A stretch of DNA of 64,000 nucleotides from Rhodobacter sp. (GCA_027489175.1 JAIYAE010000024.1:1-64000), one strand, 5' to 3'; shown: positions 46,601-55,685, numbered from the stretch's first letter. Notes: generated by a model from the letters alone, not told the origin. Numbers and translations: made by a program.

Positions 46601-49600
46601 GCATCAATGTTCTGACCCAGGTTTCGGACAGCTATAAAGCGGGCGACGGCGCGATTTCTCCCTTCATCAGCGACAAGGAAGAGCCGTTCTTCTTCCGCGC
46701 GCTTTCGGGTGAATGCATCGAATTCCGCCACACCAACGAATTGCCGAAAGACATGGAACTGGATGATTTCCAGGTCAGGACGCCAACGGACACGATCGGT
46801 CAGCACATCCACTTGGTGAAGTTTGATGTCACTGCGTCCGACGGTTCCGGCAATGGCTGGAACTACGAGGATGGGACATTTGCGGCCGATGAACTGATGG
46901 CACGGAAATGTGCCGCGGTCCTTGTGCTGGACGAAGCGGGCAATCCGGCAGAGTTGAGCGAGAACGGTCCTTTCGACGCCGCGAAATACTGCGAGAACGG
47001 CAAGGTCAGAGAGGAATGGCACGACATCTGGCGACGGGAGCTGTCGGTTGAACGTGATCTGTTCCAGACGACAGCCCAGCGCTGGTTCGCCGACCCGATC
47101 CTGTCGGTGGACGAGGACGGGACCCCGCGCGACCGGACCCTGAGGACCGTCTTCACGCATGACCACTTTGGGCCGTCCTCAATCCAGCAACACGGCTTTT
47201 ACTCGGCCCTGCTGATCGAGCCGGGGGCGATCGTTGCGGCCGATGCCGATCCGGACAGCCTTCAACGGGTGAACCTGCGGATCTGTGCCGTGAAGGGCAC
47301 GGTGGCGGATCCCGATGCAGGCTGCACCGATGCGCTTGCGGTCGGGCCGGATGACAATGCAACGCTTGCGCTTGATCAGGTTGCCTTCGGAACGCCGGAA
47401 TGGGTCGGCGCGCAAAAGCGCATCCTGAACCTGAATGGCGGTGCGACCGATCCCTTCCATCCTGACACCCGTGAATTCGCGCTGGCGATTGCCGATTTTG
47501 CGTTGCTTTACGACCCGCGCGACCGCCGGTCTGTAGCCGATCTTCGGGCAAGCCTGGGCCTTGGGTCTGACGGCATACCCGGGGTTGAAGACGGCGAGAT
47601 CACCTCAAAGGGCATGGAGCAGCTGCTGTGTGATCTGAGGTACTACCGCTCACCCTATGCGCTGAACGTGAAGTGCGGCGCTGATTTCATCAGCGACCGC
47701 GACTTCACGGCAGACGCGTCGAGCTGGTTTCAGAACGGGGCAGAGGGCTGGACACCGGCGTGGATTGCCGGCGGCAAAAGCCGCGACGACATCCACGCGG
47801 GAGACTATTTTGGCAGCCTTTTCGTGCCCGGTGAACTGACGGCATTTCAGGCGCATCTTATCAGCTACCGGCAAAAGGCAGCCGGAATGTATGGCAAGGC
47901 GGTTGGTGCAACTGTTGCTACGATGGCGGGTGCGGTCGCAGGGCCGGAACGGCCCGAAGCGATCTCGGTCGACCACCACGATCCCTATCTGGTCAACTAC
48001 CGCATGGCAGCAATTCCGGTTCGTATCGGCGACAAGGCCGCTGGCCGGACAACGCCCTCCCCTAGCTGCGCACCCATGGGAATGACCCGCCAGGGCGAGC
48101 CTGTTCCCGATAGCGCAGTGGTCGAAGCGCTAAAGGCAGGGTCGTTTGGCAGATGCAGCCTGAAGTATCAGCTTCTTGGCGAAAAGGGCGATCTGGCCTC
48201 GGTGTTCAGTTCCAAAGTTCACGGCGACCCCGAAACGCCCGTCTTCGAAGCCTATCAGGGCGAGCGGCTGATGTTTCGCATGATCCAGGGCGCGCAAGAG
48301 GTTCAGCACATGTTCCAGATTGCCGGTCAGCCGTTCCGGCGGAACGTCGATCAGGCTTTCTCGGCGGCGATGCTGCCGCTCGACACGGCCTTTGGTCCAA
48401 ACCATCTGTTGCGGACAGGATGTTTCAACGCAGCCAATCGCGGCAGGCCGGGGGAGTATCTGACCTGGACCGACCAAGGCCTGAACGCCTTCCCGGCCGG
48501 CAGTCCCGAAGCTGATTACTGGACGGCGAGAGAGAAAACTCTGGCCGAATGCGACAACATCGAAGGCTTCACCTTCGCGCAGGAAATCGGGATTTCCGAA
48601 CATTTCGAAATGCGCGGATCGCTTCGGTCTGACGTCGGTGGGTCGCTTGAGGGGGTATCCGCAGCGCCTGGTGTTAAGCTTCGCTTCAGAACCTTCGATG
48701 GCGCGAACGGCCTGCCTGTAGACCGCGTGACTGAAACGTCGTCGGACTACCTTTACTCCTTCGGCACCACCGATGCGATCTGGAACGGCGCCTGGGGGCT
48801 GCTGCGAATCTTCGAGGGAACTGCGGCCGCTGATCCATCCACATTCAACCTGTCAGACCTGACCGACGCAACCAATGTGACGGCAATTGGCAACCGGTTG
48901 GCCGGCCCGCCGATGGTGCCACCGGACGAGGTGATCGTTGAGGGGGCCACTGGTGGGGACATCGTCACTCAGTCCAATCCCACCGGCGCATTGACTTGCC
49001 CGATTCCGACGGCCAGCGAAGTGGCGACCATCCGCCGCGCGGTGATTGCCGCGGTCGAAGCGCGCAAGGTCTGGGGCGAAGGCTCGGTCCGCTATGGCGA
49101 CACGCGGTATGACCCCGATGCGCTGGTGCTGGCGCTGGTGGATCCCGGCGATTTGGGTGTCGATGCGGATGCGGGCTGGTCTGGAACCTGGCCTGAAATA
49201 TCCACAGCGGCGGTCCATGCAGCTGTTCTGGCGGGCTATCCCGACGGGCCGCAGCCGTTCGTGCTGCGCGCCAATGCTGGCGACTGCCTTGAGGTAAGGC
49301 TGGTGAATGCGCTGGAGCCGTCGCAACGTGGCGCGCTTCGTGACCTTCTTGGGGATGCCTGGCTGCCGCCAATCACCGGGCTGAACGCCGACCCCCAGCC
49401 TGTCGTGCCCGAACGCGATGCGGCGGGTGTTCTGCGCGCGGACCTTGCATCGCTTGCCGATGTGGGAGCGGACAAGGGCGGGCTTCGGCCGTCTGCGAGC
49501 CTGGCACTGATGTTCGGCATCCCCAGCACCGAGCTGGTAAGCTCAATCCCCCTTGGCACCGGCTTCAACCGGCGGGCCCTTTCCCCGGCGACGGGGGGAC

Positions 49601-51018
49601 TTGCCGTAGTGTCGGATGTGATCGGCCTTTATGCCGGGCGTTACCGGCTTGACCTCAAGACGGACGGAGACAGTCTTGGGCTCTTGCGCCAGGGGCTTGT
49701 CGATGACGCCATCGGCCGCGCGAATGATGCTGTGGCGCTGGCCGGTGCGGCGGATGATCCGCTGGCCTTGGCCTATGCCGAGGCGGCGCGGAATCCAGCG
49801 CTGGGGCCGTTCTTCCTGGATCCGGCTGTGCCCGGGATCACGATCGACGCAAGTGGAGTTGCGGCCCTGGAGCCTTCGGCAGAAGACACTGTCGCAGGTG
49901 GGCTTGTGCGCATCGCTGGCCATCCGGTCGTGGTCGATTTCCTTCCCGGAACCATCAGTCCCGAGGTTGATGCCGCCGTGCCGGAGGGGTTCAAGTTCAA
50001 CGGTTCTACCGCCGATCTTGTCCCGCTTCGCCCCGTCTGTGATGGGGCCCCCGCCTGCGAAGCCGCGCTTGAGACGTGGTATGCGGCCTTCCGCGCCCTG
50101 GTGGAGGACGAGCGTGATCTTGCTCTGGACGAAAGAACCCATTGGATTGCCTATGCCTTCGGCGCCACCCCGATCCGCGCTTTGTCCGATCCCATCGGGC
50201 AAGAGGCACATGGTCTGATCGGTGTCGTCGACATCGTCCCGCGCCAATGGGCCCTGACCGAGGCGCATGGGTTCGTTGCGCTGTCGGCAGATCATCGCGG
50301 GCGGCCGGTCGTCCTTGCCCGACCGATGCCTGAAATGTCGGACGGCCTCTGGGCTGACTTTACCGACACGGATTCCGATGGCAACGAACGCAGCATCCGT
50401 GAATTCGTGCTGTTCTACCGGGACGGCATGAACCTTTGGGACAGCGCCTCGCGCATCCGCTGGAAGGTGGATGGCCGGCCGGTCTTTGCGCCATTCAATG
50501 TCAACGGCATTCCCGGGCGCGATCTTGCCCAACCCGTGCCCGATTGCCCGGTCTGCGATGACAGCTATGACCGGGGTGACAAGGGGGTGAACTACCGCTC
50601 GCCCGCCTTGGCCTCGCTCTTGTCGGACATGCTTGGCATCCAGATCGAAGCCAGCGACGACTTCAACGTCCGGGTTTTTCCAGAGGACTATGTGACCTGG
50701 GACAAGGGGATCAATCTGATGGCCTGCGAAGGCCAGCATGTCGTCATCCGCCTCGTCCATCCTGGGGGTCGCGCCCGGCAGCGGGCCTTTGTGATGAACG
50801 GCTATAACTACGCAGACCTTTTCCCCGGCTTTGGCTTCCCGCGCGCGGCCCTACTGGCCCCTGGGAAGTCGCTGACCGCCTGGCTTGATCCGGCGGCCAT
50901 CAAGGGCAACACCGGTTTTTGGCATGACGGCCCGACCTCGATCATGTCAGGCGGTGTCTGGGGCAGGGTCACCGTGGCACCGCCAGGAGAGTTCGGATGC
51001 CCAGCCGCAGCGCCCTGA
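43612..51018 (+). CDS. Giant exported multicopper oxidase (MnxG/MofA-like)
   Basis: Encodes 2,468 residues from ATG 43612, chosen for GAGGGA upstream and the signal peptide that follows it (cleavage near GIARA-EVPD); an ATG at 43564 is in frame but less likely. The four copper-ligand motifs are present, in unusual order. The site C-type motif HLHAHQW is at 545-551 and the site D-type HCHLYPHFAQGM at 612-623. Only later come HIH at 1065-1067 and HDHFGP at 1183-1188 (site A/B type), followed by QQHGFYSALLIEP. Further cupredoxin-like segments occur at about 130-320 (ligands degenerate), 1560-1600 and 2380-2460. This size and motif order resemble giant Mn(II)-oxidising oxidases, but the substrate is inferred. 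Three accessory genes follow with overlapping starts. Confidence 0.85.
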   Translation: MLYRRFLIHLLLGFFASVLPLTGIARAEVPDASPPFPECSLAAVQPGGSGRVICADVAALDQTLVYNRFGSFNPFGMIFALRRDLVPLDLVTDAVAPLTAEDCDRATFTDEPIAGALEAGSVRLRDCKRPRPLTLRVNVGDTFVVRVTNLLTPPADGEISPAVANGQNVIDFSSDVCKAGPTQDFNRESAREGLSRGDFIEGHHNEVSCPSDPPLAEAEGEAGNPAPDGSDWPNTRGVNFVLQGLTPMPLAGGVDVHPACMGTGSVQPGESFLCLYKVAEEGSYFFASPAAPAGGEGDGGSIVHGLFGAVMAERSGSRTYRSQTSRAVFDAVWPPSAIARHARSGLPDYEKTDPLTGIPYLNMARAIDAPQADFGTAKLAEIVHADLNAIVWCDRSQEPYGCVPKDAAAGASPDPYATGDTAAEFDAFREFSIFFHDELKTFYTRNFEELQRFGQLAGVKDGFAINYGASGMGSILLANRKGIGPAADCMECLYEEFFLTSWANGDPALLEWFSDDPSNVHHSYMNDPIVFRNFHAGPKETHVFHLHAHQWFAGNDPNRGAYLDSQTVGPQQSFSYNIYHGGTRGLNGDGDGWWDTQGSGNRNRTVGDSIFHCHLYPHFAQGMWALWRVHDVLEDGTRKLPDGQEDPGLSLTFKPSEAHKRLGSVDRVTGAWLEQGTAPGAGEGTPIPALIPLPGEPLPLLPTYSQGSAVGMPGYPFFIPAEPGHRPPQAPLDIARDLGPQPADEEADTRLATGGWLDGGLSRHIVKDGTGRELGFPLPPAIAAMLEDPGTIPATNDEERQERRVALAQQLVAKALALGDMSAHLVSARIERLANEGTALERAAMGFHFNGRVFTPDDPAAGGANLALLDAQGTPVTGMEPVTAGGTDSGSGQYPTLIATSPDNSLPTRKPVFSVNGSAPKPGAPFADPCGSPGDLAAAYGATGLSLAFDPLYRLTGGVEEAYGRDPFVTGFRRYEVSAVQLDLIVNQAGWHDPQARINVLTQVSDSYKAGDGAISPFISDKEEPFFFRALSGECIEFRHTNELPKDMELDDFQVRTPTDTIGQHIHLVKFDVTASDGSGNGWNYEDGTFAADELMARKCAAVLVLDEAGNPAELSENGPFDAAKYCENGKVREEWHDIWRRELSVERDLFQTTAQRWFADPILSVDEDGTPRDRTLRTVFTHDHFGPSSIQQHGFYSALLIEPGAIVAADADPDSLQRVNLRICAVKGTVADPDAGCTDALAVGPDDNATLALDQVAFGTPEWVGAQKRILNLNGGATDPFHPDTREFALAIADFALLYDPRDRRSVADLRASLGLGSDGIPGVEDGEITSKGMEQLLCDLRYYRSPYALNVKCGADFISDRDFTADASSWFQNGAEGWTPAWIAGGKSRDDIHAGDYFGSLFVPGELTAFQAHLISYRQKAAGMYGKAVGATVATMAGAVAGPERPEAISVDHHDPYLVNYRMAAIPVRIGDKAAGRTTPSPSCAPMGMTRQGEPVPDSAVVEALKAGSFGRCSLKYQLLGEKGDLASVFSSKVHGDPETPVFEAYQGERLMFRMIQGAQEVQHMFQIAGQPFRRNVDQAFSAAMLPLDTAFGPNHLLRTGCFNAANRGRPGEYLTWTDQGLNAFPAGSPEADYWTAREKTLAECDNIEGFTFAQEIGISEHFEMRGSLRSDVGGSLEGVSAAPGVKLRFRTFDGANGLPVDRVTETSSDYLYSFGTTDAIWNGAWGLLRIFEGTAAADPSTFNLSDLTDATNVTAIGNRLAGPPMVPPDEVIVEGATGGDIVTQSNPTGALTCPIPTASEVATIRRAVIAAVEARKVWGEGSVRYGDTRYDPDALVLALVDPGDLGVDADAGWSGTWPEISTAAVHAAVLAGYPDGPQPFVLRANAGDCLEVRLVNALEPSQRGALRDLLGDAWLPPITGLNADPQPVVPERDAAGVLRADLASLADVGADKGGLRPSASLALMFGIPSTELVSSIPLGTGFNRRALSPATGGLAVVSDVIGLYAGRYRLDLKTDGDSLGLLRQGLVDDAIGRANDAVALAGAADDPLALAYAEAARNPALGPFFLDPAVPGITIDASGVAALEPSAEDTVAGGLVRIAGHPVVVDFLPGTISPEVDAAVPEGFKFNGSTADLVPLRPVCDGAPACEAALETWYAAFRALVEDERDLALDERTHWIAYAFGATPIRALSDPIGQEAHGLIGVVDIVPRQWALTEAHGFVALSADHRGRPVVLARPMPEMSDGLWADFTDTDSDGNERSIREFVLFYRDGMNLWDSASRIRWKVDGRPVFAPFNVNGIPGRDLAQPVPDCPVCDDSYDRGDKGVNYRSPALASLLSDMLGIQIEASDDFNVRVFPEDYVTWDKGINLMACEGQHVVIRLVHPGGRARQRAFVMNGYNYADLFPGFGFPRAALLAPGKSLTAWLDPAAIKGNTGFWHDGPTSIMSGGVWGRVTVAPPGEFGCPAAAP

Positions 51019-52781
51019 TCGCCGGGTGGCTGGTGCTGATCGCCTGGGCCGCGCCAGCCCAAGTGACCGATGAGCGGGGCGATCTTCAGGCGGCGCTTCT
51101 GGCGGATGTGCGCTTTACGCCGGAAGCCGACATCGCGCCGGGGCAGCCTTTCGGGATAACCCTGCAGTTTTCAAGCGCTGCTGGTGCAGAGCCACCGGCA
51201 GGCCTTGACGTCTCGGCCTGGCTGCGCCCGGTCAGCGCCACCAACTTGCCATGCGTCGATGCGGCCCGGGCCTATCGCAGCACGCTCAGCCTGCCCACAG
51301 GCGCGGTCAGTCTGAACGGGCCCGTCCTTGCCGTTGCCATGGCAGACGGTGCGGTGACCTTCGCCGATCCCGATCTTGACCTGGCAAGCGCAAACATCAT
51401 CGCAGCGGCGAAACTGGCCCAGGCACCGGATGCGCTGGTGCCCGACACCGCGCAGCAACGGGTGCTGGCTGTGCTGAAGGGTCAGGGTGAAATCGTTGCC
51501 ATCGAGGCCTTGACCGGCCGGGTTGAGGTTCTGGCGAGCGGATTTGACCGCCCAGAAACCGTCATCCCCGCGCCTGATGGCGGCGTCTGGCTTCTGGACG
51601 CCGGCACGTCAGAACTGTTCCGGATCATGGCGGACGGGACGGTGACGAAAACTGCCAGCGGCGTTTCAACGCTCGCGGCGGCCCCCGGCGGCACGGTGGG
51701 GGCTTACTCTGGTGCTGGCAAGAGCGCACTCTTCGATCTGGCCACCGGACATGAGCTGGCAAGTTTTCCTGGGAAGGCGACGGTGGATGCGGTGATCCCG
51801 CTCAATGATCCATCAGGCGTATCTGGTATTGCCCTGCTTTCGGACGATCAGCTTGATCTTTTCTACCGTGATGCGCCGGACACGAAGTTTTCAGTCAAGC
51901 TTGCAGCACCGGCAACCCGGGCTTTGGTGCCAGCGGATGGGCGGTTCCTCTTCGCTTTCGATCCAGCAGGCGGACCTGTTTCGATTGTCGATACGGTGCG
52001 GGGGCGGCTGGTTCAGGCGGTGGGGGCCGATGTGCCGATCATCGAGATCACCTTCTCTGCGCGGGGCGCCTTTCTTTTGCGGGCAGACCAGCAAAGTGTT
52101 GGCGCGATCTTCTTTGACACCATCCAATCCGACGAACCCGCTGTCGTGCGCGAAATCGTGTTGGGCTCGCCAGCGGCAAATGCGTTGCCGGCAGGGGCAT
52201 GGATGGCCCCCTTGTCCGACGGGCGAGAGGTCGTGGCCATTCATGCGGGCAGCTATTCGGGCTTTGTGTTGCACGACAACCCGGCGATGAGCGACACGTC
52301 TTGGCCAATGACGCGCGTGCAGTTGCGAGGAGGTGAGCCAAGGCGGATTGCCGTGATTGACCGGTCCTTGCGTGAAACGGCGCCCGGCGTCTTTGCTGGC
52401 TCTGCGCTCCTTCCTGCAACCGGTGCAGGGTGGGAGCTTGTGCTGACCACGGGCCTTGGCGGGCAGACGATGTGCTTTGACGTACCGACACTGGCAGACG
52501 TACCGGCTGCGGCCAGAGGCCCCGGCATGATCGTGCCAGAGCGTGGCGGAGAGACACTCGGTCTGGCTTTGGTCGGGCCGGATGGCGGCCCCGCGGGTTT
52601 GGTTACGGTGCGCCTGACCTTCAGTGCGCCGCAAGCCAATTGGCGCCGTTCGGCTGAAGTCACGACCGACAAGGACGGACGGGTCACAACGCGTTTTCGT
52701 CTGCCGGACACGCGACCACTGATCATCACGGCCGAGGCTGACGGTGGCCGGGCCTTTCTGCCCATCGCGATTGAGGAATGA
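50997..52781 (+). CDS. Exported propeller-like protein of the oxidase operon
   Basis: Encodes 594 residues with a signal peptide ending near APAQ (about residue 22). The middle part (about 140-460) has repeated beta-strand units such as GEIVAIEALTGRVEVLASG and DGGVWLLDAGTSELFRI, consistent with a six- or seven-bladed propeller of the NHL/YncE kind. The last 90 residues look like an Ig-type beta domain (GLVTVRLTFSAP). No catalytic motif is seen. The start overlaps the oxidase stop by 22 nt, so it is translationally coupled to it. It may be a scaffold or docking partner for the oxidase. Confidence 0.7.
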   Translation: MPSRSALIAGWLVLIAWAAPAQVTDERGDLQAALLADVRFTPEADIAPGQPFGITLQFSSAAGAEPPAGLDVSAWLRPVSATNLPCVDAARAYRSTLSLPTGAVSLNGPVLAVAMADGAVTFADPDLDLASANIIAAAKLAQAPDALVPDTAQQRVLAVLKGQGEIVAIEALTGRVEVLASGFDRPETVIPAPDGGVWLLDAGTSELFRIMADGTVTKTASGVSTLAAAPGGTVGAYSGAGKSALFDLATGHELASFPGKATVDAVIPLNDPSGVSGIALLSDDQLDLFYRDAPDTKFSVKLAAPATRALVPADGRFLFAFDPAGGPVSIVDTVRGRLVQAVGADVPIIEITFSARGAFLLRADQQSVGAIFFDTIQSDEPAVVREIVLGSPAANALPAGAWMAPLSDGREVVAIHAGSYSGFVLHDNPAMSDTSWPMTRVQLRGGEPRRIAVIDRSLRETAPGVFAGSALLPATGAGWELVLTTGLGGQTMCFDVPTLADVPAAARGPGMIVPERGGETLGLALVGPDGGPAGLVTVRLTFSAPQANWRRSAEVTTDKDGRVTTRFRLPDTRPLIITAEADGGRAFLPIAIEE

Positions 52782-53314
52782 CCATGCCGACGCGACTTGG
52801 GGTCCTTGCGACCGTGTCTTTCGCCGCTTTGGCCAATTGGGCGGCGGCCGAACAGCTGTCACTGCCCGATGCACCTGTAACGGATGCTTATTACCAGACC
52901 GAAGGCTTCGTTTCGCGTCTGCATGCAGCCGGAACGGTGATCGTCAGTTTCAGTTTCATCGAATGCACGACGCTGTGCCCGATCACAAACGTCATTCTTG
53001 CCGAAGTGGACGACCGGATCGTCGCCGAGGGGCTGCCCTTGACCATCGTGACACTCACCATCGACCCAGTGAATGACACGCCGGAAAAACTTGCCGAGGC
53101 GGCGCGCGCGGTCGGCGCGAGCGATCGATGGCTATGGCTGACCGCAGCGCCCATGGACACCCTTCTACTCCTGGACAGCCTTGGTCTTCCGCCAGGGCCG
53201 ATCGAAGAACACAACCCGATGCTGTTGATTGGAAATGTGGGCACTGGTGAATTTCAAAGGCTTGTTGGTCTGCCCGAACCCGATGGGCTTATCGACCTTG
53301 CCATGGGTTTCTGA
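52778..53314 (+). CDS. SCO1/SenC-family copper chaperone
   Basis: Encodes 178 residues with an N-terminal signal or anchor segment. The thioredoxin-like SCO fold keeps the copper-binding CTTLCP motif (CxxxC) in SFSFIECTTLCPIT. The third ligand His is probably in IEEHNPMLLIG. It also has TLTIDPVNDTPEKL, a typical SCO segment. SCO proteins deliver copper to cuproenzymes, so this one probably metallates the giant oxidase. It overlaps the neighbouring genes at both ends. Confidence 0.88.
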   Translation: MTMPTRLGVLATVSFAALANWAAAEQLSLPDAPVTDAYYQTEGFVSRLHAAGTVIVSFSFIECTTLCPITNVILAEVDDRIVAEGLPLTIVTLTIDPVNDTPEKLAEAARAVGASDRWLWLTAAPMDTLLLLDSLGLPPGPIEEHNPMLLIGNVGTGEFQRLVGLPEPDGLIDLAMGF

Positions 53315-54375
53315 TGGCCTGGCGCCATGTCCTTGCCGCCGCCCTGCTCGCCAGCCCGTCAGGGGCGTGGGAGGTGCCGGACAGTCTGTATTTCACCGGA
53401 CAGGGCACAACTGCGGTGATTGCGGCGGGTACGGTGCCGGCGGATGGGTCCAGATTCGCCTGCGCCGGTTGTCACGGCGCTGACGGGCAGGGCAAGGCTG
53501 AAGGGGCGACGACGATCCCCCCCGTGACATGGGACGCCCTGACGGCACCAACCGGGTTGCGACCAGCCTATGACGCGACAAGCTTTGCCCGGGCGGTTCA
53601 GTCCGGGGTCGGGCCGGATGGGCGGGCGCTCTCGGCGGGAATGCCGCGATACATGTTGGATGACGCCCAGTTGACCGGACTGATCGAAAGCCTGAAGCAG
53701 CTTCAAGCCATCGACCGAAAGGCCTTTGGCCCACGCGACCTGAGGGTCACGGCGGACGTCAATGACCCGCGTTTGCGCGGGTTTGCAGATGCGGCGCGGG
53801 CCTTCAATGACCAGGGTGGCGCCTACGGGCGCAGCGTCGCAATCGTGAAGGAAGGTGATGCCCTGGCCTTGGACGATGTCACGGGGGCGGCGCTCGGCGT
53901 TCTGGCTGCGACTTCCGAAGCCCTGCTTTTCGACCATATCGTTGCCGATGGCCACCGCCGCATCCGGTGGCAAACGGCGCTTTCATCTGCAGAACGCGAC
54001 TTTCACTTGCGGCAGCGCGGGCTTCTTCATGGCGACGGCGCGCGCGTCGTGCTTTGGACCCGTGGCAGTGCAGCCCCACCGCCCCCCGAGACGGTTGACA
54101 TCCTTTATGCCGATCTGGCGGTCGCGGCACCGTCGCTTGGGGCAATGCTCGAACGGTCGGTGACGGTTTACCTCGCATCTCCGGATGCAGCGGTACTGGA
54201 CGCGGCGCTGCGCGATCCGCAGCCGATTTCCTATGTCGAAGGCTACCTTTCGGGGTTGGCTCTTGGCGCGGCGCTGACCGCTGCTGGCCGCAGTGCAGGA
54301 CAAGAGGCGCTGCGACGCCGACTTCAAGACAAAACCGTCGCATTCCCGATTTCGGTCCTCCGGATCGGCGACTGA
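53314..54375 (+). CDS. Exported mono-haem cytochrome c
   Basis: Encodes 353 residues, starting on the last base of the SCO gene stop. A signal-like N-terminus (WRHVLAAALLASPSGA) is followed by one haem-binding CAGCHG at about residues 50-55. A candidate axial Met lies in MPRYM near residue 110. The C-terminal 230 residues do not match a cytochrome domain; DILYADLAVAAPSLGAM and LALGAALTAAG resemble a periplasmic binding domain of the ABC-type branched family. It may pass electrons from the oxidase to the respiratory chain and sense a ligand. Confidence 0.8.
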   Translation: MAWRHVLAAALLASPSGAWEVPDSLYFTGQGTTAVIAAGTVPADGSRFACAGCHGADGQGKAEGATTIPPVTWDALTAPTGLRPAYDATSFARAVQSGVGPDGRALSAGMPRYMLDDAQLTGLIESLKQLQAIDRKAFGPRDLRVTADVNDPRLRGFADAARAFNDQGGAYGRSVAIVKEGDALALDDVTGAALGVLAATSEALLFDHIVADGHRRIRWQTALSSAERDFHLRQRGLLHGDGARVVLWTRGSAAPPPPETVDILYADLAVAAPSLGAMLERSVTVYLASPDAAVLDAALRDPQPISYVEGYLSGLALGAALTAAGRSAGQEALRRRLQDKTVAFPISVLRIGD

Positions 54376-54736
54376 CGCAGACCCTCTGCCGTCAGTTTGC
54401 GAGGGACCGAACGGCCCTTTGATGTCGCGCTGGATTTTCGGATGGGCGATCGCGATATGAAGACGTGGCTGATGACGACAAAGTGCAGCGACCTTGCTGA
54501 TTCACAAACATTTGGCACCCCGCTTTTGGCAGCCGCATCCCTGCGTTCTGGACCCTGGTGTGCTTCTTATCGATCAGATCGGTGACTTTCACTGCCCGCC
54601 AATCTTGCCAAAAGCCAAGACTAAACCCCGGCAGCACAAATCCTTTGACAGTCCACAGGGTTTGATCGCAGCTTTGGGACAATCGCACTTCCGGCAAACG
54701 GAAGGCGCTCAGACCCCAACAGTGAAGGAAGAATCG
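54376..54736. other. 361-nt intergenic region
   Basis: No gene is supported in this stretch between the cytochrome and binding-protein genes. TTGACA at 54645-54650 could be a -35 element, but no good -10 lies 16-18 nt downstream. GTGAAGGAAG at 54722-54731 holds the ribosome site of the next gene. No strong hairpin is obvious. Confidence 0.6.
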
Positions 54737-55675
54737 ATGAAGACGGGTTACCCGATGGCCCTTGCGGCCCTGATCTTCAGTGCCGGCACAGCGCTGGCCG
54801 AAGTCGAAAGCACCGATCCTATCAAGCTGACCTTGCACGACTGGACCGGCCAGCTGATCACCACCAACATCATGGCCGCCATTCTGGAAGAGGCCGGCTA
54901 CAATGTTGAGCTGGTGCAGGCCGACTACCTTGCCCAGTTTCCAGGTATCGAATCCGGCGACCTTCACGTCGCGATGGAGCTTTGGGCGACCACGGCGGCA
55001 GATGTGATGAATGCCTCGATCGCCACCGGCAACACCGTCAGCTTTGGCGAAACCGGGATGCAGGCAAAAGAGGAATGGTGGTACCCGATTTACATGAAGG
55101 AGCTCTGCCCCGGGCTTCCGGACTGGAAAGCGCTGAACGATTGCGCCGAACTTTTCGCCACGCCGGAAACCGCGCCGAAGGGCCGCTACCTGGGCGGTCC
55201 AGTCACCTGGGGCGGCTTTGATGAAGAACGCATCGCAGCACTCGGCCTCAACTATGAGGTGATCCACGCCGGGACCGATGCCGCGATGTTCGCCGAACTT
55301 GAATCCGCCTATCAGCGCAAGGACCCGATCCTTCTGTGGATCTACGCCCCGCACTGGGCCCCCATCAAGTATGAGGGTGAGTGGATCGAATTCCCCGCCT
55401 ACACCCCCGAATGCTACACCGACCCGGCCGCAGGCGAAAACCCTGCCGCAGCCTATGACTGTGGCAAGCCAACGGGCGGTATCTTCAAGGCAGGCTGGGC
55501 CGGGCTTGAGGGCAAGTGGCCGGGTGCCGCCAAGGCGATCAAGGCCTTCCAACTCACCAACGAGGAAATGGGCGCAATGGTCGGCAAGGTCGACGTCGAC
55601 GGCATGTCGATCGACGAGGTCGTCGACGAATGGATGACCGCGAATGAGGCCAAATGGACGACGTGGATCGAATGA
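54737..55675 (+). CDS. Glycine-betaine/choline-type ABC transporter binding protein
   Basis: Encodes 312 residues with a signal peptide (MKTGYPMALAALIFSAGTALA). The mature chain is an OpuAC-type solute-binding protein: ITTNIMAAILEEAGYNVEL, GDLHVAMELW and ILLWIYAPHWAPI, with the aromatic residues that usually form a quaternary-ammonium box. GAAGGAAG lies upstream of the start. It is followed by a hairpin and then the ATPase and permease genes. The exact substrate (betaine, choline, proline or a relative) cannot be read. Confidence 0.9.
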   Translation: MKTGYPMALAALIFSAGTALAEVESTDPIKLTLHDWTGQLITTNIMAAILEEAGYNVELVQADYLAQFPGIESGDLHVAMELWATTAADVMNASIATGNTVSFGETGMQAKEEWWYPIYMKELCPGLPDWKALNDCAELFATPETAPKGRYLGGPVTWGGFDEERIAALGLNYEVIHAGTDAAMFAELESAYQRKDPILLWIYAPHWAPIKYEGEWIEFPAYTPECYTDPAAGENPAAAYDCGKPTGGIFKAGWAGLEGKWPGAAKAIKAFQLTNEEMGAMVGKVDVDGMSIDEVVDEWMTANEAKWTTWIE

Positions 55676-55685
55676 TCCCGCTCGG

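Noticed and set aside
54645-54672. Promoter of the betaine binding-protein gene at TTGACA 54645
   Set aside because: No acceptable -10 element at 16-18 nt spacing.
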